A stretch of DNA of 64,000 bases from CAVQFB01 sp963711675 (GCA_963711675.1 CAVQFB010000006.1:248001-312000), one strand, 5' to 3'. Shown: positions 24,790 to 35,122, counted from the stretch's first letter. Translations and numbers: made by a program. The notes: generated by a model from the letters alone, not told the origin.

Positions 24790-27681
24790 ATGATCGGCAA
24801 AACCATCTCGCACTACCGCGTGACCGAGAAGATCGCGAGTGGTGGGATGGGCGTGGTCTATAAAGCCGAGGACACTGAACTCGGCCGCTTTGTCGCTCTG
24901 AAATTTCTGCCCGAACTAGTGGCCCACGACCAGCAACTGCTGGAGCGTTTTCGCCGCGAGGCGCGCGCCGCCTCTTCCCTGAACCATCCGAACATCTGCA
25001 CCATATATGAAATCGGGGATCACAAAGGCCGGCGCTTCATCGCCATGGAGTATCTGGATGGCAGGCCTCTTAAGACCGTGATTGCCGGCAAACCGCTGGA
25101 CACGGAAATGCTTCTCGACCTCGGGATCGAGATCGCGGATGCACTTGACGCAGCCCATTCCCAAGGCATTGTTCATCGCGACATAAAGCCCGGAAACATC
25201 TTCCTCACCAAGCGTGGCCACGCCAAGATTCTTGACTTTGGACTGGCCAAGCTGACGCAGAGGGCCGAGCACGAAAAGACACAGGGTTTAGAGACCGCGG
25301 GGCCCGCGACGGAAGGGCCGGATAACCTGACCGGGCCCGGCACGGCCATGGGGACGGTGGCGTACATGTCGCCGGAGCAGGCTCTGGGCAAGGAACTGGA
25401 CGCACGCACCGACCTTTTTTCCTTCGGCGCCGTGCTCTACGAGATGGCCACCGGCGCGCTTCCCTTTCGCGGTGATACTTCGGCGGCGCTCTTCGATTCC
25501 ATCCTGCACCGCTTACCCGAGCTTCCGGCCCGATTTAATCCCGAACTGCCATCGGGTCTCGAGCCGATCATCACCAAGGCGCTCGAAAAAGACCGCAACC
25601 TTCGCTACCAGCATGCTTCCGAAATTCGGGCCGACCTGCAGCGCCTGCGGCGCGACTCGACCTCAGGCCGCATCGCAATCGTGGCGCCGGATGCCGCTCC
25701 CACAGCGTCGGTTCTGTTGCCCACGGTCGCAAAAAAAACGGCGCTGCCTTCACCATCTCGTTCTCACCGAAAACTTTGGCTGGCGGCAATTGTTGCGCTG
25801 GTCCTGCTGGCCGGCGGGACTCTTTATTATCTGACCCACACTCGACCTCTGACGGAGCGCGATTCGCTCGTGCTGGCTGACTTCAGCAACTCGACCGGTG
25901 AGCCCGTCTTCGATGGCACCCTGAAACAAGCCCTCACCGTAGATCTCGAGCAGTCGCCATTTCTGAACGTGATCTCCGGCCAGACCGTCAGCCAGGAACT
26001 CGGCTACATGGGACGGTCGAAAGATGAGCGGCTCACGCCCGATCTCGCTCGCGAAGTTTGCCAACGAACCGGGAGCAAGGCCATGCTCACCGGATCCATC
26101 TCAGGTATAGGCAGTCACTACGTGATCGGGCTGAACGCGCTGAATTGCCGTTCCGGAGAAGCGCTTGGCAGCGAACAGGTGGAGGCCAATAGCCGGGAGC
26201 AGGTACTGAGATCGCTGGGCGACGCCGCCCGCAGCATGCGCAAAAAGCTGGGTGAGTCGCTGGCCTCGATCCAGAAGTACGACACGCCTATCGAGCAGGC
26301 AACTACTTCCTCGCTCGAAGCGTTGCAGGCTTACAGCCTTGCCGTCAAGACCTGGTACACGCAAGGGGAAGAGGCCGCCGTCCCCTTCCTGAAGCGAGCC
26401 ATCGAGCTGGATCCTAACTTCGCGATGGCCTACGCCCGGCTGGGGACCGCGTATTTCAATCTTTCCCAGGCCGGGCTCGCCAGCGACTACACGAAGAAGG
26501 CTTACGAACTGCGCGATCGCGTCTCTGAGCGCGAAAAGTTTTATATCGAATCGCACTACTACACCTACGTCAGCGGTCAGATGGACAAGTCCGTCGAAGT
26601 GTTCGGGGTGTGGAGGCAAACCTATCCCCGCGACGTGATCCCCGCCGCGAATCTCGGCGCCCTCAACTACTACCTGGGCCACTACGAGCAAGCCGAGCAG
26701 GAATTGCGGCAGGCGGTTGTGCTCGAGCCGAACAGCGGGACGAACTACCTGAATCTGGCCGGCGTAGCGCTCGCACTCAACCATCCCGACGACGCCCAGC
26801 GAGTGCTCGACCAAGCCCAGGCCCACAAGTTGCAAAGCCAGTTCCTGTTGTCGAACCGTTATTTCCTCAGCTTTTATCGCGGCGAGGACGCGGAACTGCG
26901 AAAGCTGGTAGACGCGGCCGCCGGAAAGGCTGGCGCTGAAGACGTGCTGCTCGACTCGCAGGCAAATACCGAGGCGTATCACGGCAGGTTTGCCTTGGCG
27001 CGAGTCTACACGGAGCGCGCAGCCAGCGCGGCCAGCCGCGGAGGCGACAAGGAAACCGCCGCGTTCTACCGGGTGGAATCCGCTCTGCGCGAAGCCGAGG
27101 CGGGCGAGGTCGAGGAGGCGCGATCGGAAATTACTGCCGCGCTCGCGCTCGCGTCCAGTAAAGACGTGCAGACGCTGGCCGCTCTGGCCTGTGCCCGGTC
27201 TGGCGATGGGGCCCGCGCTCAAACCATGGCTGACGACCTGAGCCAACGATTTCCCACGGATACGCTGGTGAACGGCTACTGGGTGCCGGTTATCCGGGCT
27301 GAAATTGCGCGCCGCCAGGGAGACACGGCCAAAGCAGCTGAGTTGCTCCGTGCCACTGCCCCTTACGAACTGGGAAGCCCGCAGCCGTTTCAGCTGGGAA
27401 CTCTGTACCCGGTTTACGAGCAAGGTCTCGTTGCCCTGGACGCGCACGATGGCAAAGCTGCCGCGACCGAATTTCAGAAGATTCTGGACCACCGCGGCGT
27501 CGTTCTGAATTTTCCTCTCGGTTCCCTGGCGCGTCTTGGCCTGGCGCGGGCACGGGTGCTGAATGGCGACAAGAAGGGAGCGCTCTCCTCCTATCAGGAT
27601 TTTCTGGCGCTATGGCAAGGTGCCGACCCTGGCTTACCGGTGCTGAAAGAGGCCAAGGCGGAATACGAAACCGTCAAGTAG
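24790..27681 (+). CDS. Membrane-anchored Ser/Thr protein kinase with C-terminal TPR sensor domain
   Basis: 963 residues. Kinase domain at about 7-280: glycine loop IASGGMGVVYKAED, VAIK-type lysine in FVALKFLPEL, catalytic loop IVHRDIKPGNIFL, DFG in ILDFGLAKL, and substrate loop GTVAYMSPEQ. A membrane helix (LWLAAIVALVLLAGGTLYYL) near 330 leads to a periplasmic region with a FlgO/TolB-N-like segment and many TPR units. This PknB-like plan with TPRs is abundant in Acidobacteriota. An insertion of about 30 residues, rich in Gly/Thr/Pro, lies between DFG and the activation segment. ATG at 24790 starts MIGKTISHYRV, the canonical N-terminus. Confidence 0.93.
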   Translation: MIGKTISHYRVTEKIASGGMGVVYKAEDTELGRFVALKFLPELVAHDQQLLERFRREARAASSLNHPNICTIYEIGDHKGRRFIAMEYLDGRPLKTVIAGKPLDTEMLLDLGIEIADALDAAHSQGIVHRDIKPGNIFLTKRGHAKILDFGLAKLTQRAEHEKTQGLETAGPATEGPDNLTGPGTAMGTVAYMSPEQALGKELDARTDLFSFGAVLYEMATGALPFRGDTSAALFDSILHRLPELPARFNPELPSGLEPIITKALEKDRNLRYQHASEIRADLQRLRRDSTSGRIAIVAPDAAPTASVLLPTVAKKTALPSPSRSHRKLWLAAIVALVLLAGGTLYYLTHTRPLTERDSLVLADFSNSTGEPVFDGTLKQALTVDLEQSPFLNVISGQTVSQELGYMGRSKDERLTPDLAREVCQRTGSKAMLTGSISGIGSHYVIGLNALNCRSGEALGSEQVEANSREQVLRSLGDAARSMRKKLGESLASIQKYDTPIEQATTSSLEALQAYSLAVKTWYTQGEEAAVPFLKRAIELDPNFAMAYARLGTAYFNLSQAGLASDYTKKAYELRDRVSEREKFYIESHYYTYVSGQMDKSVEVFGVWRQTYPRDVIPAANLGALNYYLGHYEQAEQELRQAVVLEPNSGTNYLNLAGVALALNHPDDAQRVLDQAQAHKLQSQFLLSNRYFLSFYRGEDAELRKLVDAAAGKAGAEDVLLDSQANTEAYHGRFALARVYTERAASAASRGGDKETAAFYRVESALREAEAGEVEEARSEITAALALASSKDVQTLAALACARSGDGARAQTMADDLSQRFPTDTLVNGYWVPVIRAEIARRQGDTAKAAELLRATAPYELGSPQPFQLGTLYPVYEQGLVALDAHDGKAAATEFQKILDHRGVVLNFPLGSLARLGLARARVLNGDKKGALSSYQDFLALWQGADPGLPVLKEAKAEYETVK

Positions 27682-27916
27682 CGATCCGATCTTCCACTCG
27701 TCACTGATCCGCGGATCGACGAAGGCACGAATCAAGAGCGTAAACGTGGAACAGGACTTGTAATTTCAGCTCCAAATCAGACGTCCAAAGTCAAGAACTT
27801 GAGTCGTACTGCCGGGGCAGTGGGATTTCTTTGCGTCTGTCTCTGCTATTGCCTCCCGTCTGCCTGACAACGCGGTAAAATACGCACTCTAATTTCGCGC
27901 GACGGAAAGCAATCGA

Positions 27917-28585
27917 ATGAGCACCCACGGCAACGGGGACAAGACATCCCCCAAAACCATCTACGTGACCCTGAAGGGTCTGCCACTCGCCTTCAACATC
28001 GAATGGCCGTTCCATAAATCCACTTCAGGAGCTGACTTCTGGGTTTTGCACTGTGACATAAGCCTCGCCAACTCGGAAGGGCTTCACGCTCCAGTGTCCG
28101 TGAACCTTTCGGCCACGGTTCGCGAAATCATGCCCTCGCTCGAGCCCAAGGATGCCGAGGCCCCGGTAATCGCCGCATTGCGGAAGGAAGTCGATCAGCG
28201 CCAGGTGGAGTTCGTGAAATCGGGCAAGCTTGTGCCCGTGAACTTTTCCAGCCGCCACTACGATTTCAAACGCAATCGCTGGGTCTTCGGCCATGCCACA
28301 GACGAGGTCATCACGACGTTCCTCGAGCGCAAGATTTACTGGCAGACCAAACTCGTCGGTGGAAACGTCTGGATCGCAGATCCCACAGAAGCGCTTTATC
28401 TCGAAACCACCACCGATCGTCTGGCAGAAATCGCGAGCACCATGGCCAGATCGGGCCTGGTAACCATGCAAAATCACTTTGCGAACGCCAACCAGACGTT
28501 AATGGCGCAGCATGAGAAGTTCGAGTCCGCTGCTGCCGAGACACTTAGGGAACTAGAGAAGAAGCACGCCTTCGAAAGAGGATAG
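27917..28585 (+). CDS. Hypothetical protein, 222 residues
   Basis: Not recognised. Soluble, with no signal peptide or membrane segment. The N-terminal 80 residues are beta-rich (TIYVTLKGLPLAFNIEW), the middle contains ERKIYWQTKLVGGNVWIADP, and the C-terminal 60 residues are helical (ASTMARSGLVTMQNHF ... ETLRELEKKHAFERG), suggesting a coiled coil. Codon use resembles neighbours. It has its own short upstream region and is followed 52 bases later by the M28 peptidase gene on the same strand. Confidence 0.7.
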   Translation: MSTHGNGDKTSPKTIYVTLKGLPLAFNIEWPFHKSTSGADFWVLHCDISLANSEGLHAPVSVNLSATVREIMPSLEPKDAEAPVIAALRKEVDQRQVEFVKSGKLVPVNFSSRHYDFKRNRWVFGHATDEVITTFLERKIYWQTKLVGGNVWIADPTEALYLETTTDRLAEIASTMARSGLVTMQNHFANANQTLMAQHEKFESAAAETLRELEKKHAFERG

Positions 28586-28637
28586 TCAGCAGGGAGTGCC
28601 TGGCAGTTCAGATCTACACATTCACGAGGTCAGCCCG

Positions 28638-30251
28638 ATGTCTAATAAGTCTCTGCTGTGCGCGTTCCTGTCCATCGCTTTCATCGCATCGTTCTCGCAA
28701 TCTTCTCCCGACAAGCACTTCGACGGAAAAACCTGGTGGGATCACGTCAAAGTTCTCGCCGACGACAACATGGAAGGACGTGAGACGGGAAGCCCCGGCT
28801 TGCGCAAGGCGGAAGCCTATGTGGTCGGCCAGCTCAAGAGCGCCGGCCTTCAGCCCGCGGGGACCAAGGGCTTCTATCAGACGGTGAAGTTCGTCTCGCG
28901 CGAAATCGACGAGAGCAAATCCAGCGCTGCGCTTATCCACGACGGCAAGGCGCAGCCGTTGACGCTCGGTGACGACGCCATCTTCGGCACCCGCGTGGAC
29001 TTGGCGCCGCACGTCGAAGCCGGCTTGGTTTTCGTCGGCTACGGGCTCAGCATTGCCGAGAAGAACTATGACGACCTCGCAGGTCTCGACCTCAAGGGCA
29101 AAGTCGCCGTTCTCCTGAGCGGCTCGCCGGCCGATATTCCGAGCGCGCTGTCGGCACATTCTCAATCGGCCGCCGTCCGCTGGAAGGCCTTGCGCAATGC
29201 GGGCGCGATCGGTGTCATCGGCATCCCCAATCCCGCGTCCATGGATATCCCCTGGTCGCGTATCGCGGTGAATCGCACTCATCCCAGCATGGCGCTAGCC
29301 GATCCGAAGTTCAATGAGACGGAGGGCGAGCAGTTGTCCCTCACATTCAATCCGGCGAAGGCGGAAGCACTTTTTGCCGGCTCCGGCCACAGCTTTCAGG
29401 AAATCGCCGATCTCGGCAAAGACCGCAAGCCCCTGCCACGCTTTCCGCTGGCGGTTTCGATCAAAACCACGGCAAAGCTGAAGAGGAAGAACCTCGAATC
29501 GGCGAACGTCATTGCCAAATTGCCCGGCGAGGATTCCAAACTTAAGAACGAGTATGTCGTGCTCTCCGCGCACATCGACCACATCGGTATCGGCGCCCCC
29601 ATCAATGGAGACCGCATTTACAACGGCGCCATGGACAACGCTTCCGGCAGCGCTGTCCTGCTCGACGTTGCCGCTTCCCTGAAAAAATCTCCGGAGAAGC
29701 TCAAGCGCTCCATCCTCTTTGTGTTTGTGACCGGCGAAGAAAAAGGACTGCTGGGCTCGAAATATTTTGCCGCGAACCCCACTGTCGATCCGAAATCCAT
29801 GGTGGCCGACATCAATATCGACATGTTCCTGCCCATCGTACCCCTGAAAGTTCTAACCGTGTACGGACTCGCGGAGTCCGACCTGGGCGACCTTGCCAGC
29901 GAAGTTGCGAAGGCGCGCGGCATCGCGGTGCAACCCGATCCGGAACCGCTGCGCAACGCGTTCATCCGCAGCGATCAATACAACTTCATCCTGCACGGGA
30001 TACCTGCGCTGGCTATGGGTGTGCGCGGCGATCCGAATTCCCCGGAAGAAAAGAAGATCTTCAAAGACTGGCTGACCCAGCGTTATCACGCTCCCTCCGA
30101 CGACTTGAATCAGCCCGTCGATCTTTCCTCTGCCGCGCAATATGAGGAAATCATCCGAGGCTTGCTGATTTCCGTCGCCGACCGCGATCAGCGTCCTCGC
30201 TGGAAGTCCGACAGCTTCTTCCAACGGTACGCAACCTCAGCGGGCGAGTGA
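28638..30251 (+). CDS. M28-family zinc aminopeptidase with PA domain, exported
   Basis: 537 residues. Signal peptide MSNKSLLCAFLSIAFIASFS. A protease-associated (PA) domain insertion spans about 140-260. The M28 metal-binding residues are visible: SAHIDHIG (His), GAMDNASGSA (Asp), VTGEEKGLLGS (Glu-Glu), DINIDMF (Asp) and the final RYHAPSDDL (His). These proteins are di-zinc aminopeptidases or carboxypeptidases acting in the periplasm. ATG at 28638 is chosen because it begins the signal peptide. Confidence 0.9.
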   Translation: MSNKSLLCAFLSIAFIASFSQSSPDKHFDGKTWWDHVKVLADDNMEGRETGSPGLRKAEAYVVGQLKSAGLQPAGTKGFYQTVKFVSREIDESKSSAALIHDGKAQPLTLGDDAIFGTRVDLAPHVEAGLVFVGYGLSIAEKNYDDLAGLDLKGKVAVLLSGSPADIPSALSAHSQSAAVRWKALRNAGAIGVIGIPNPASMDIPWSRIAVNRTHPSMALADPKFNETEGEQLSLTFNPAKAEALFAGSGHSFQEIADLGKDRKPLPRFPLAVSIKTTAKLKRKNLESANVIAKLPGEDSKLKNEYVVLSAHIDHIGIGAPINGDRIYNGAMDNASGSAVLLDVAASLKKSPEKLKRSILFVFVTGEEKGLLGSKYFAANPTVDPKSMVADINIDMFLPIVPLKVLTVYGLAESDLGDLASEVAKARGIAVQPDPEPLRNAFIRSDQYNFILHGIPALAMGVRGDPNSPEEKKIFKDWLTQRYHAPSDDLNQPVDLSSAAQYEEIIRGLLISVADRDQRPRWKSDSFFQRYATSAGE

Positions 30252-30377
30252 TTCCACAGCCGCGCCATCATGCGCAAACGGCATCCAAGGTGGCAATGGC
30301 CCTCGCGCAACGGATTACCTATAACAATCATCGTAAGGGGATGTCCTTGTCGCTGAGTCGTGCGCTATCTCCGCTGA

Positions 30378-31103
30378 GTGATCGTCCTGGTGATGTATTG
30401 CTCGTTGTGCGGAGCGCAGGAAGCCAGCCCGCCGGTCACCGAGCAAAAGCAGCAGGCGCAGGAAAAGGTTGAGGCGAGCGTTAAGCAGGAGCCAACCGTC
30501 AAACGAATGCGTGATCTGCCGATCGTGTGGCTGATCGGACCTTACATACCGGCGACTGGCCCCCTTCAACCGCTCACCGGAGAACAGCGCACGGAGGTCT
30601 ATTTCCGGCAAACATTTCTGACCGCCGGCACCTATGCCTCAAGAGCTTTCGCAGCTGGGATTGATCAGGCGCGAGGCACGCCCTCCCGCTGGGGCGGCGG
30701 AATGGGTGGATACGGCCAGCGCTTCGCCAACCGCTACGGGCAGTATCTGATTTCAAACACGATTCAGTCGTTCGGCGATGCCGCCCTTGGCTATGAGCCA
30801 CGCTACGACTTGTGCCGGTGCTCCGGCTTCAAATCGCGCACGGGACACGCCCTGCTGCGCAACTTCATCACCTATGACGAAACGGAGAGGAATCGCAAAT
30901 TTCAGATTCCTCTTTATGCGGGTTCGTTCGCGGCTGGCGCGATGTCAAGGACATGGCTGCCAGGAAATCACAGTCCCTGGCGGGATGGTGGAGTCAGTCT
31001 GCTGTGGCAGGCGGGCCTGGGCAGCGCCTACAACTTTGTCAGCGAATTCTCCTTCGACATACTTCACAAACTAGGGATCGCCAAGAACAGCGGTCGCCGG
31101 TAG
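30378..31103 (+). CDS. Secreted protein of an acidobacterial-type family, related to the C-terminal part of the 51061-52146 protein
   Basis: 241 residues. Starts at a GTG directly after an in-frame stop, with a short hydrophobic N-terminus (VLVMYCSLCGAQ). The region from residue 95 (GGGMGGYGQRFANRYGQYLISN ... ALGYEPRYDLCRCSG ... GSAYNFVSEFSFDI) lines up with GYAKRFGASTGDLF ... LKQDPRYFYKGTG ... TTAVVNVLQEFVI of the gene at 51061. The alternating pattern could be an outer-membrane or cell-surface beta structure. Function unknown. Convergent with the DsbA-like gene. Confidence 0.75.
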   Translation: MIVLVMYCSLCGAQEASPPVTEQKQQAQEKVEASVKQEPTVKRMRDLPIVWLIGPYIPATGPLQPLTGEQRTEVYFRQTFLTAGTYASRAFAAGIDQARGTPSRWGGGMGGYGQRFANRYGQYLISNTIQSFGDAALGYEPRYDLCRCSGFKSRTGHALLRNFITYDETERNRKFQIPLYAGSFAAGAMSRTWLPGNHSPWRDGGVSLLWQAGLGSAYNFVSEFSFDILHKLGIAKNSGRR

Positions 31104-31133
31104 AGAACCGCCGTTCATTTCTGAGCGTGACTC

Positions 31134-31728
31134 CTACTCCTTCTTTATGCTGTCGATCATCGCGAACAACTGGCTGCGATCGACCACTTCCACGAAACGG
31201 TTTCCCCTGGCTCTTGTTGCTCACTACATAAATGGTCGGTGTGTGCTCCAGGCCGATCTTCTGGCCGAGATCCCGGTCGGCTCGCACTTCGTCCGCCAGC
31301 TTGCCTTGCGCGTCGATCACGAAGGGCAGATCGATCTTGTGCTCGGTCGCGAACTTCTCGGCGAACGCACGCAGGTTTTCTTTGTTGATCTCCAGCTGAT
31401 GCGCGAACGCCTGCATCCGGAATTCGTTGCCAATCTTCTTGGAATGCGTGTCGAAGTACCGCGCCAGGATGGCCGCGTCGAACGCCCACGGGTGCATCGG
31501 CAGCGGGAAGTCATGCCGCACCACCGGGATGTTGTAAGTCTTGGCCGCTTCCTCGAGCAGCGGCGCCGCCCGGGCACAGTCGGGGCATTCCAGATCCTCG
31601 AAAACCACAATGGCCACCTGCGCTCCCTTGGGAGGCTTGAGCACGGAAGACTTCACATCCTGGGCAAGCGCCAGCCGCGTAAGAAGCAGGGCAAAGGCGC
31701 AGACAAAAAACAGGCAGTTCTTTTTCAT
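31134..31728 (-). pseudogene. DsbA-family thioredoxin-fold exported protein, frameshift near the 3' end
   Basis: Signal peptide MKKNCLFFVCAFALLLTRLALA, then a DsbA-like thioredoxin fold with redox motif EDLECPDCARAA (CPDC), helical insert, and cis-Pro loop HTPTIYVVSN. In the written frame the tail is not conserved and runs into the convergent gene. An extra base near 31194 explains this: removing it gives VEVVDRSQLFAMIDSIKKE and a stop at 31134-31136, which no longer overlaps the neighbour. Restored length is about 197 residues. Likely a periplasmic thiol oxidoreductase or a copper-chaperone-type partner of the SCO1 gene upstream on the same strand. Confidence 0.8.
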
Positions 31729-31855
31729 AGGTCGTTTAGATGCGGGTACAAGCAGGAATCACGCTTGCAATATGGTAACCGAAGAAGAGTCGGGTGACGA
31801 GTCGAGAACGGCGGAAGAGATTGCGCGGGCGCAAACTCGAAAAATACCTGACGCG

Positions 31856-32818
31856 CTAACCGCCTGCTGGTTTTGCTGACACCCCTGCCGTTTGCACCTG
31901 CGAACGCAACGCGTCGGTAGCATCCTTAAGCAGATCCGAGGGCTTCCACTCGCTGCCGTGATACCACTTAAAAATTCGCCCGTCCGGTCCGATCACAGCC
32001 GTGCTTAGTGAGTGCGTAATCAGGCCGCCATCCTCGCGATAATCGAGTCCGAAGAAGTTGGCGACCCGCGGCAATTGTGCAGCTAGGGGTACAACAAATT
32101 CCCAATGCTCGAACCATGTTGCCTTCCCGCCGGGCACAGATTTCAAGCCAAATTCGCGTAGAACCCTGGGCGTGTCGTGTGCGGGATCAAAGCTTATGCT
32201 GAGCAGGTGAGTTTTGGCATACAGGCCCGCGTCCGCGCGCATTTCTTTGTCGATCTCCGCGAACCCGGCGTTCACGCGCGGGCAATAGTCCGCGAAAGGA
32301 CACCTCGTATAGATGAAAGTCAGGATCAAGGCCTTCCCACGATACCGGCTCAGCGTAACGTGCTTGCCGCTCTGGTTAACCATGTCGAAGTCCGGCGCTT
32401 GCTCGCCGGGTGCCGGAATGTGAATCTCCGCGGCTGGCTTACCGGATGTCGCGGTGGATCGTTGCGTCACCTGCACATTCTCCAGCCACATTTCGCCGTT
32501 CTGAACCACAACATCAGCGGTTATGAGGTCGCCCTTTGCAGCCGCACTCAGTTCTTTGTCGTTTTTCACCGGATAAGGCATCGTCATCGCAGCCATTAGT
32601 CCCGGAATGTCCCCGTGTTTGATCACCAGCTCGCGATTCGTTTTGTCGACCGAGATGACCTCCCCCTTCAGCTTGTAGCGGCCATCGGGGGGTCCGAATT
32701 GCTTAGCGGGCTGCGGCTTGCATGCGGTGAGAAACGCCAGCAGTAGCACCGCCGCAAACAATATTCCGGGTGCGCGGTTCAGACTCGCAATTCGACCGAT
32801 CGTTTTCCTCCACCGCAT
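31856..32818 (-). CDS. SCO1/SenC-family protein fused to a CusF-like copper-binding domain (lipoprotein)
   Basis: 320 residues. Lipobox LAFLTACK near residue 33 follows a hydrophobic stretch. Residues about 45-120 form a CusF/YnjE-type small beta barrel with IKHGDIPGLMAAMTMPY, whose His/Met pattern binds Cu(I)/Ag(I) in CusF. The SCO1 thioredoxin domain follows, with FIYTRCPFADYCPR (two Cys) and the later conserved His in LITHSLSTAVIG. SCO proteins deliver copper to the CuA site of cytochrome oxidase. Start ATG at 32818 overlaps none of the TonB-receptor gene; the longer frame would overlap it. Part of the 31-36.7 kb minus-strand cluster. Confidence 0.9.
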   Translation of the reverse strand: MRWRKTIGRIASLNRAPGILFAAVLLLAFLTACKPQPAKQFGPPDGRYKLKGEVISVDKTNRELVIKHGDIPGLMAAMTMPYPVKNDKELSAAAKGDLITADVVVQNGEMWLENVQVTQRSTATSGKPAAEIHIPAPGEQAPDFDMVNQSGKHVTLSRYRGKALILTFIYTRCPFADYCPRVNAGFAEIDKEMRADAGLYAKTHLLSISFDPAHDTPRVLREFGLKSVPGGKATWFEHWEFVVPLAAQLPRVANFFGLDYREDGGLITHSLSTAVIGPDGRIFKWYHGSEWKPSDLLKDATDALRSQVQTAGVSAKPAGG

Positions 32819-32828
32819 GGCGTTTGGC

Positions 32829-35105
32829 TCAGTAATGGAACCGATAGCGGAGCTGGACATAAATCTCCCGCGGAGCGTTCCAGTGGAAACCGCCGAAGGT
32901 CACGCTGTTGTCATACTCCACACGGCGATTAGCCACATTGAGTGCAGTCAGCGATGCAGTGAACCGTTCGCCGAAGTCTTTGCCCAACGAGAGGTCAAAG
33001 GTAGTGTGTTGCGGCAGATAGTTCCCCGGATATGGTTGACCGGGAAACGCGTTGCTGAAACCGGAGCCGTAGTAGACGTTGGTCGAGGCATAGGCGCGCC
33101 ACGGGAGAGTGACATCGCCTCCAACGTTAAGCGTATTGCGCTGGTCGTGATCGAGCGGTGAAAGGCCGGCTGGCAGAGAGAAATCGGTCAGGCCGCCCGT
33201 AATGGCGCCGCCCCCTTCGGCAATCTGATTGGAATACGCGAGATGAATCTGTCCGCGATGCGCGATGCGCGGCGAGCGCAGGGTGAGTTCCCATCCCCGA
33301 ATCAATGCCTTGCCAACGGTGATCGGAAAGAACAGGTTCGACTCGCCGATATTGTTGTGGTCGAAGAAGTTCACAACGTTAGTCCGGAAGTTGTCCGCAT
33401 CTACGGTCCATCCCCGAAAAGGGATGGTCACGCCGAACTGGTGCTCCTCATCGCGTTCGCCCTGCAATGCAATAAATCCCAGGCTGCTGGCCTGGGCAAA
33501 CTGCACCAATGGGCCAGAAGCTGTAATCAGCGGAGGCGCCTGGTAGTAGTGGCCGTAGAATGCGCGGAAAACCCAGTTCAGGCGGGGAACCGCTAACGCT
33601 GCTCCGAAGCGCGGGCTAATCGCGGTTTCCGTGACATCTCCTGAGAAACGCGTCGGCCGCATGCCGGCCGTCAGCGTAAGCCAGGGAGTGACCTTGAACT
33701 TGTCATCGACGAAGAAGGCCACCAGGCTGCCCGAGGGATGCTCCGTGTCGGTGAATGGCAGGTTCCCGCTGCCGTCATTGAAGATCGCGCCAAAGAGCTC
33801 ATTGTCGTGCTGGTAGAAACTGTACAGCCCGACCTGCAGATTGTTCTTGGCCACATTCGCACTGAAGCTTACTTGGCCTCCGCCGTAGGTCGAGCCTCGA
33901 TCTTGTGTCGTGGCCACCGGAAAGTCGTTTGGGGAGCCGTCGTAGTTGGCGCGGTTGTAGTGAAAAAAGGGCGAGACCGTCAATAGAAGTTGCGAGTTGA
34001 AAGTGTGCACCCAGGAGAAATTCACGATGGCATCCGATTCATGGTCGCCGTCGCGAAGACCGATGCTCGGATACTGCGCCGCAAAACCATTTTCTGCGAT
34101 GGGTGCGTTCTCGATATCGTTCGGGAACGGATCGTAGGGGATTTGATAGTAGTCTTTACGCAGCGAGGTCACGAGCCGCAATTGGTTCGAAGGATCGACG
34201 TTGAAAATTAGCGATCCGAAACCTCCATAGCCATTCGCGGCATCGTGCACGGTCTGGGGAACGGGCGTCTGAATTCCGAGATCGCTACGGTTGCCGTTTA
34301 CGCTCGCGTAGTAAGCGAAACGTTCGCTATGGCTGCCGAAGCTTAACTGATCATTGGTCTGATAGAAATTGCCGGCGCTAACGATCAACTCTGCTTCGTT
34401 GTTGCGTTCGAAGCCGGTGCGAGGGACGATGTTGAATACCCCGTAAGTCCGATCGCCGAACTCGGCGCTGTAGCTTCCGCGGTTGACCTCCAGATAGTCG
34501 ATGTCTTTCGGATCGAATTGCGGGCCCAGGTTGGACGCGATGTTGGTGTTAGGCACGGGAACACCGTCCACCAGCCAGCTTGTCTGGTGCCCGCCACGAA
34601 TGTGCAGCTGATCGTGAGTGAAATAGGAGCCCGGAACGTAATCCGTAATCATCGCCAGGCTGTTGGTGCGCGATGCTCCCGGCGTCCGCTCGATGTCGCT
34701 GCGACTAACCAGAGTAATCGGTGTCGCAGAATCGGTGGGCACGACGGGCGGCGCCCCCGATACATTGACCGTCTCTTTCCCGCCCGCCACATTCAACTGA
34801 AAGTGGACTACCGGTTCAGTACCGGAAATGACGACCAGGCTCTGCACTGCCTGGGCAAAACCGGGACTCGCGACGCTGACGGAGTAATCGCCAATCGGGA
34901 CGCCGATAAACAGAAATTCACCGTTGGCATCCGTGTCCGCATTCTTTGCCCAGTCAGACGACTTGGCCTGCAACATCACCATGGCGCCTTGAACCGGACG
35001 GTGCTGCGGATCATGCACTACTCCTCGCACGGATCCGAAGATGGTCGCGCCCGCATTCGGGAGCAACAGGCTAAGAAAAAAAACTAACCACGTAATTCTG
35101 CGCAT
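32829..35105 (-). CDS. TonB-dependent receptor with N-terminal carboxypeptidase-regulatory-like domain
   Basis: 758 residues. Signal peptide (ITWLVFFLSLLLPNAGA), then a CarboxypepD_reg-like beta-sandwich at about 22-105 (GSVRGVVHDPQHRPVQGAMV), a plug domain (ITLVSRSDIERTPG ... LHIRGGHQTSWLVDGVPVP), and a 22-strand-type barrel ending in the aromatic YVQLRYRFHY, the Bam signal. Imports a ligand across the outer membrane driven by TonB-ExbBD. The substrate is unknown; the neighbouring SCO1/CusF fusion suggests a metal, which is inference. Large for a gene beside copper chaperones but typical of the acidobacterial plan. Confidence 0.92.
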   Translation of the reverse strand: MRRITWLVFFLSLLLPNAGATIFGSVRGVVHDPQHRPVQGAMVMLQAKSSDWAKNADTDANGEFLFIGVPIGDYSVSVASPGFAQAVQSLVVISGTEPVVHFQLNVAGGKETVNVSGAPPVVPTDSATPITLVSRSDIERTPGASRTNSLAMITDYVPGSYFTHDQLHIRGGHQTSWLVDGVPVPNTNIASNLGPQFDPKDIDYLEVNRGSYSAEFGDRTYGVFNIVPRTGFERNNEAELIVSAGNFYQTNDQLSFGSHSERFAYYASVNGNRSDLGIQTPVPQTVHDAANGYGGFGSLIFNVDPSNQLRLVTSLRKDYYQIPYDPFPNDIENAPIAENGFAAQYPSIGLRDGDHESDAIVNFSWVHTFNSQLLLTVSPFFHYNRANYDGSPNDFPVATTQDRGSTYGGGQVSFSANVAKNNLQVGLYSFYQHDNELFGAIFNDGSGNLPFTDTEHPSGSLVAFFVDDKFKVTPWLTLTAGMRPTRFSGDVTETAISPRFGAALAVPRLNWVFRAFYGHYYQAPPLITASGPLVQFAQASSLGFIALQGERDEEHQFGVTIPFRGWTVDADNFRTNVVNFFDHNNIGESNLFFPITVGKALIRGWELTLRSPRIAHRGQIHLAYSNQIAEGGGAITGGLTDFSLPAGLSPLDHDQRNTLNVGGDVTLPWRAYASTNVYYGSGFSNAFPGQPYPGNYLPQHTTFDLSLGKDFGERFTASLTALNVANRRVEYDNSVTFGGFHWNAPREIYVQLRYRFHY

Positions 35106-35122
35106 ATAAGCCCTTTCCCTCT

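Noticed and set aside
26101..27492. 463-residue open frame antisense to the kinase TPR region
   Set aside because: Antisense shadow of a gene with clear kinase and TPR motifs; no recognisable protein.
27735..27760. Half parS-like ACGTGGAACA
   Set aside because: Only one half of the palindrome is present.
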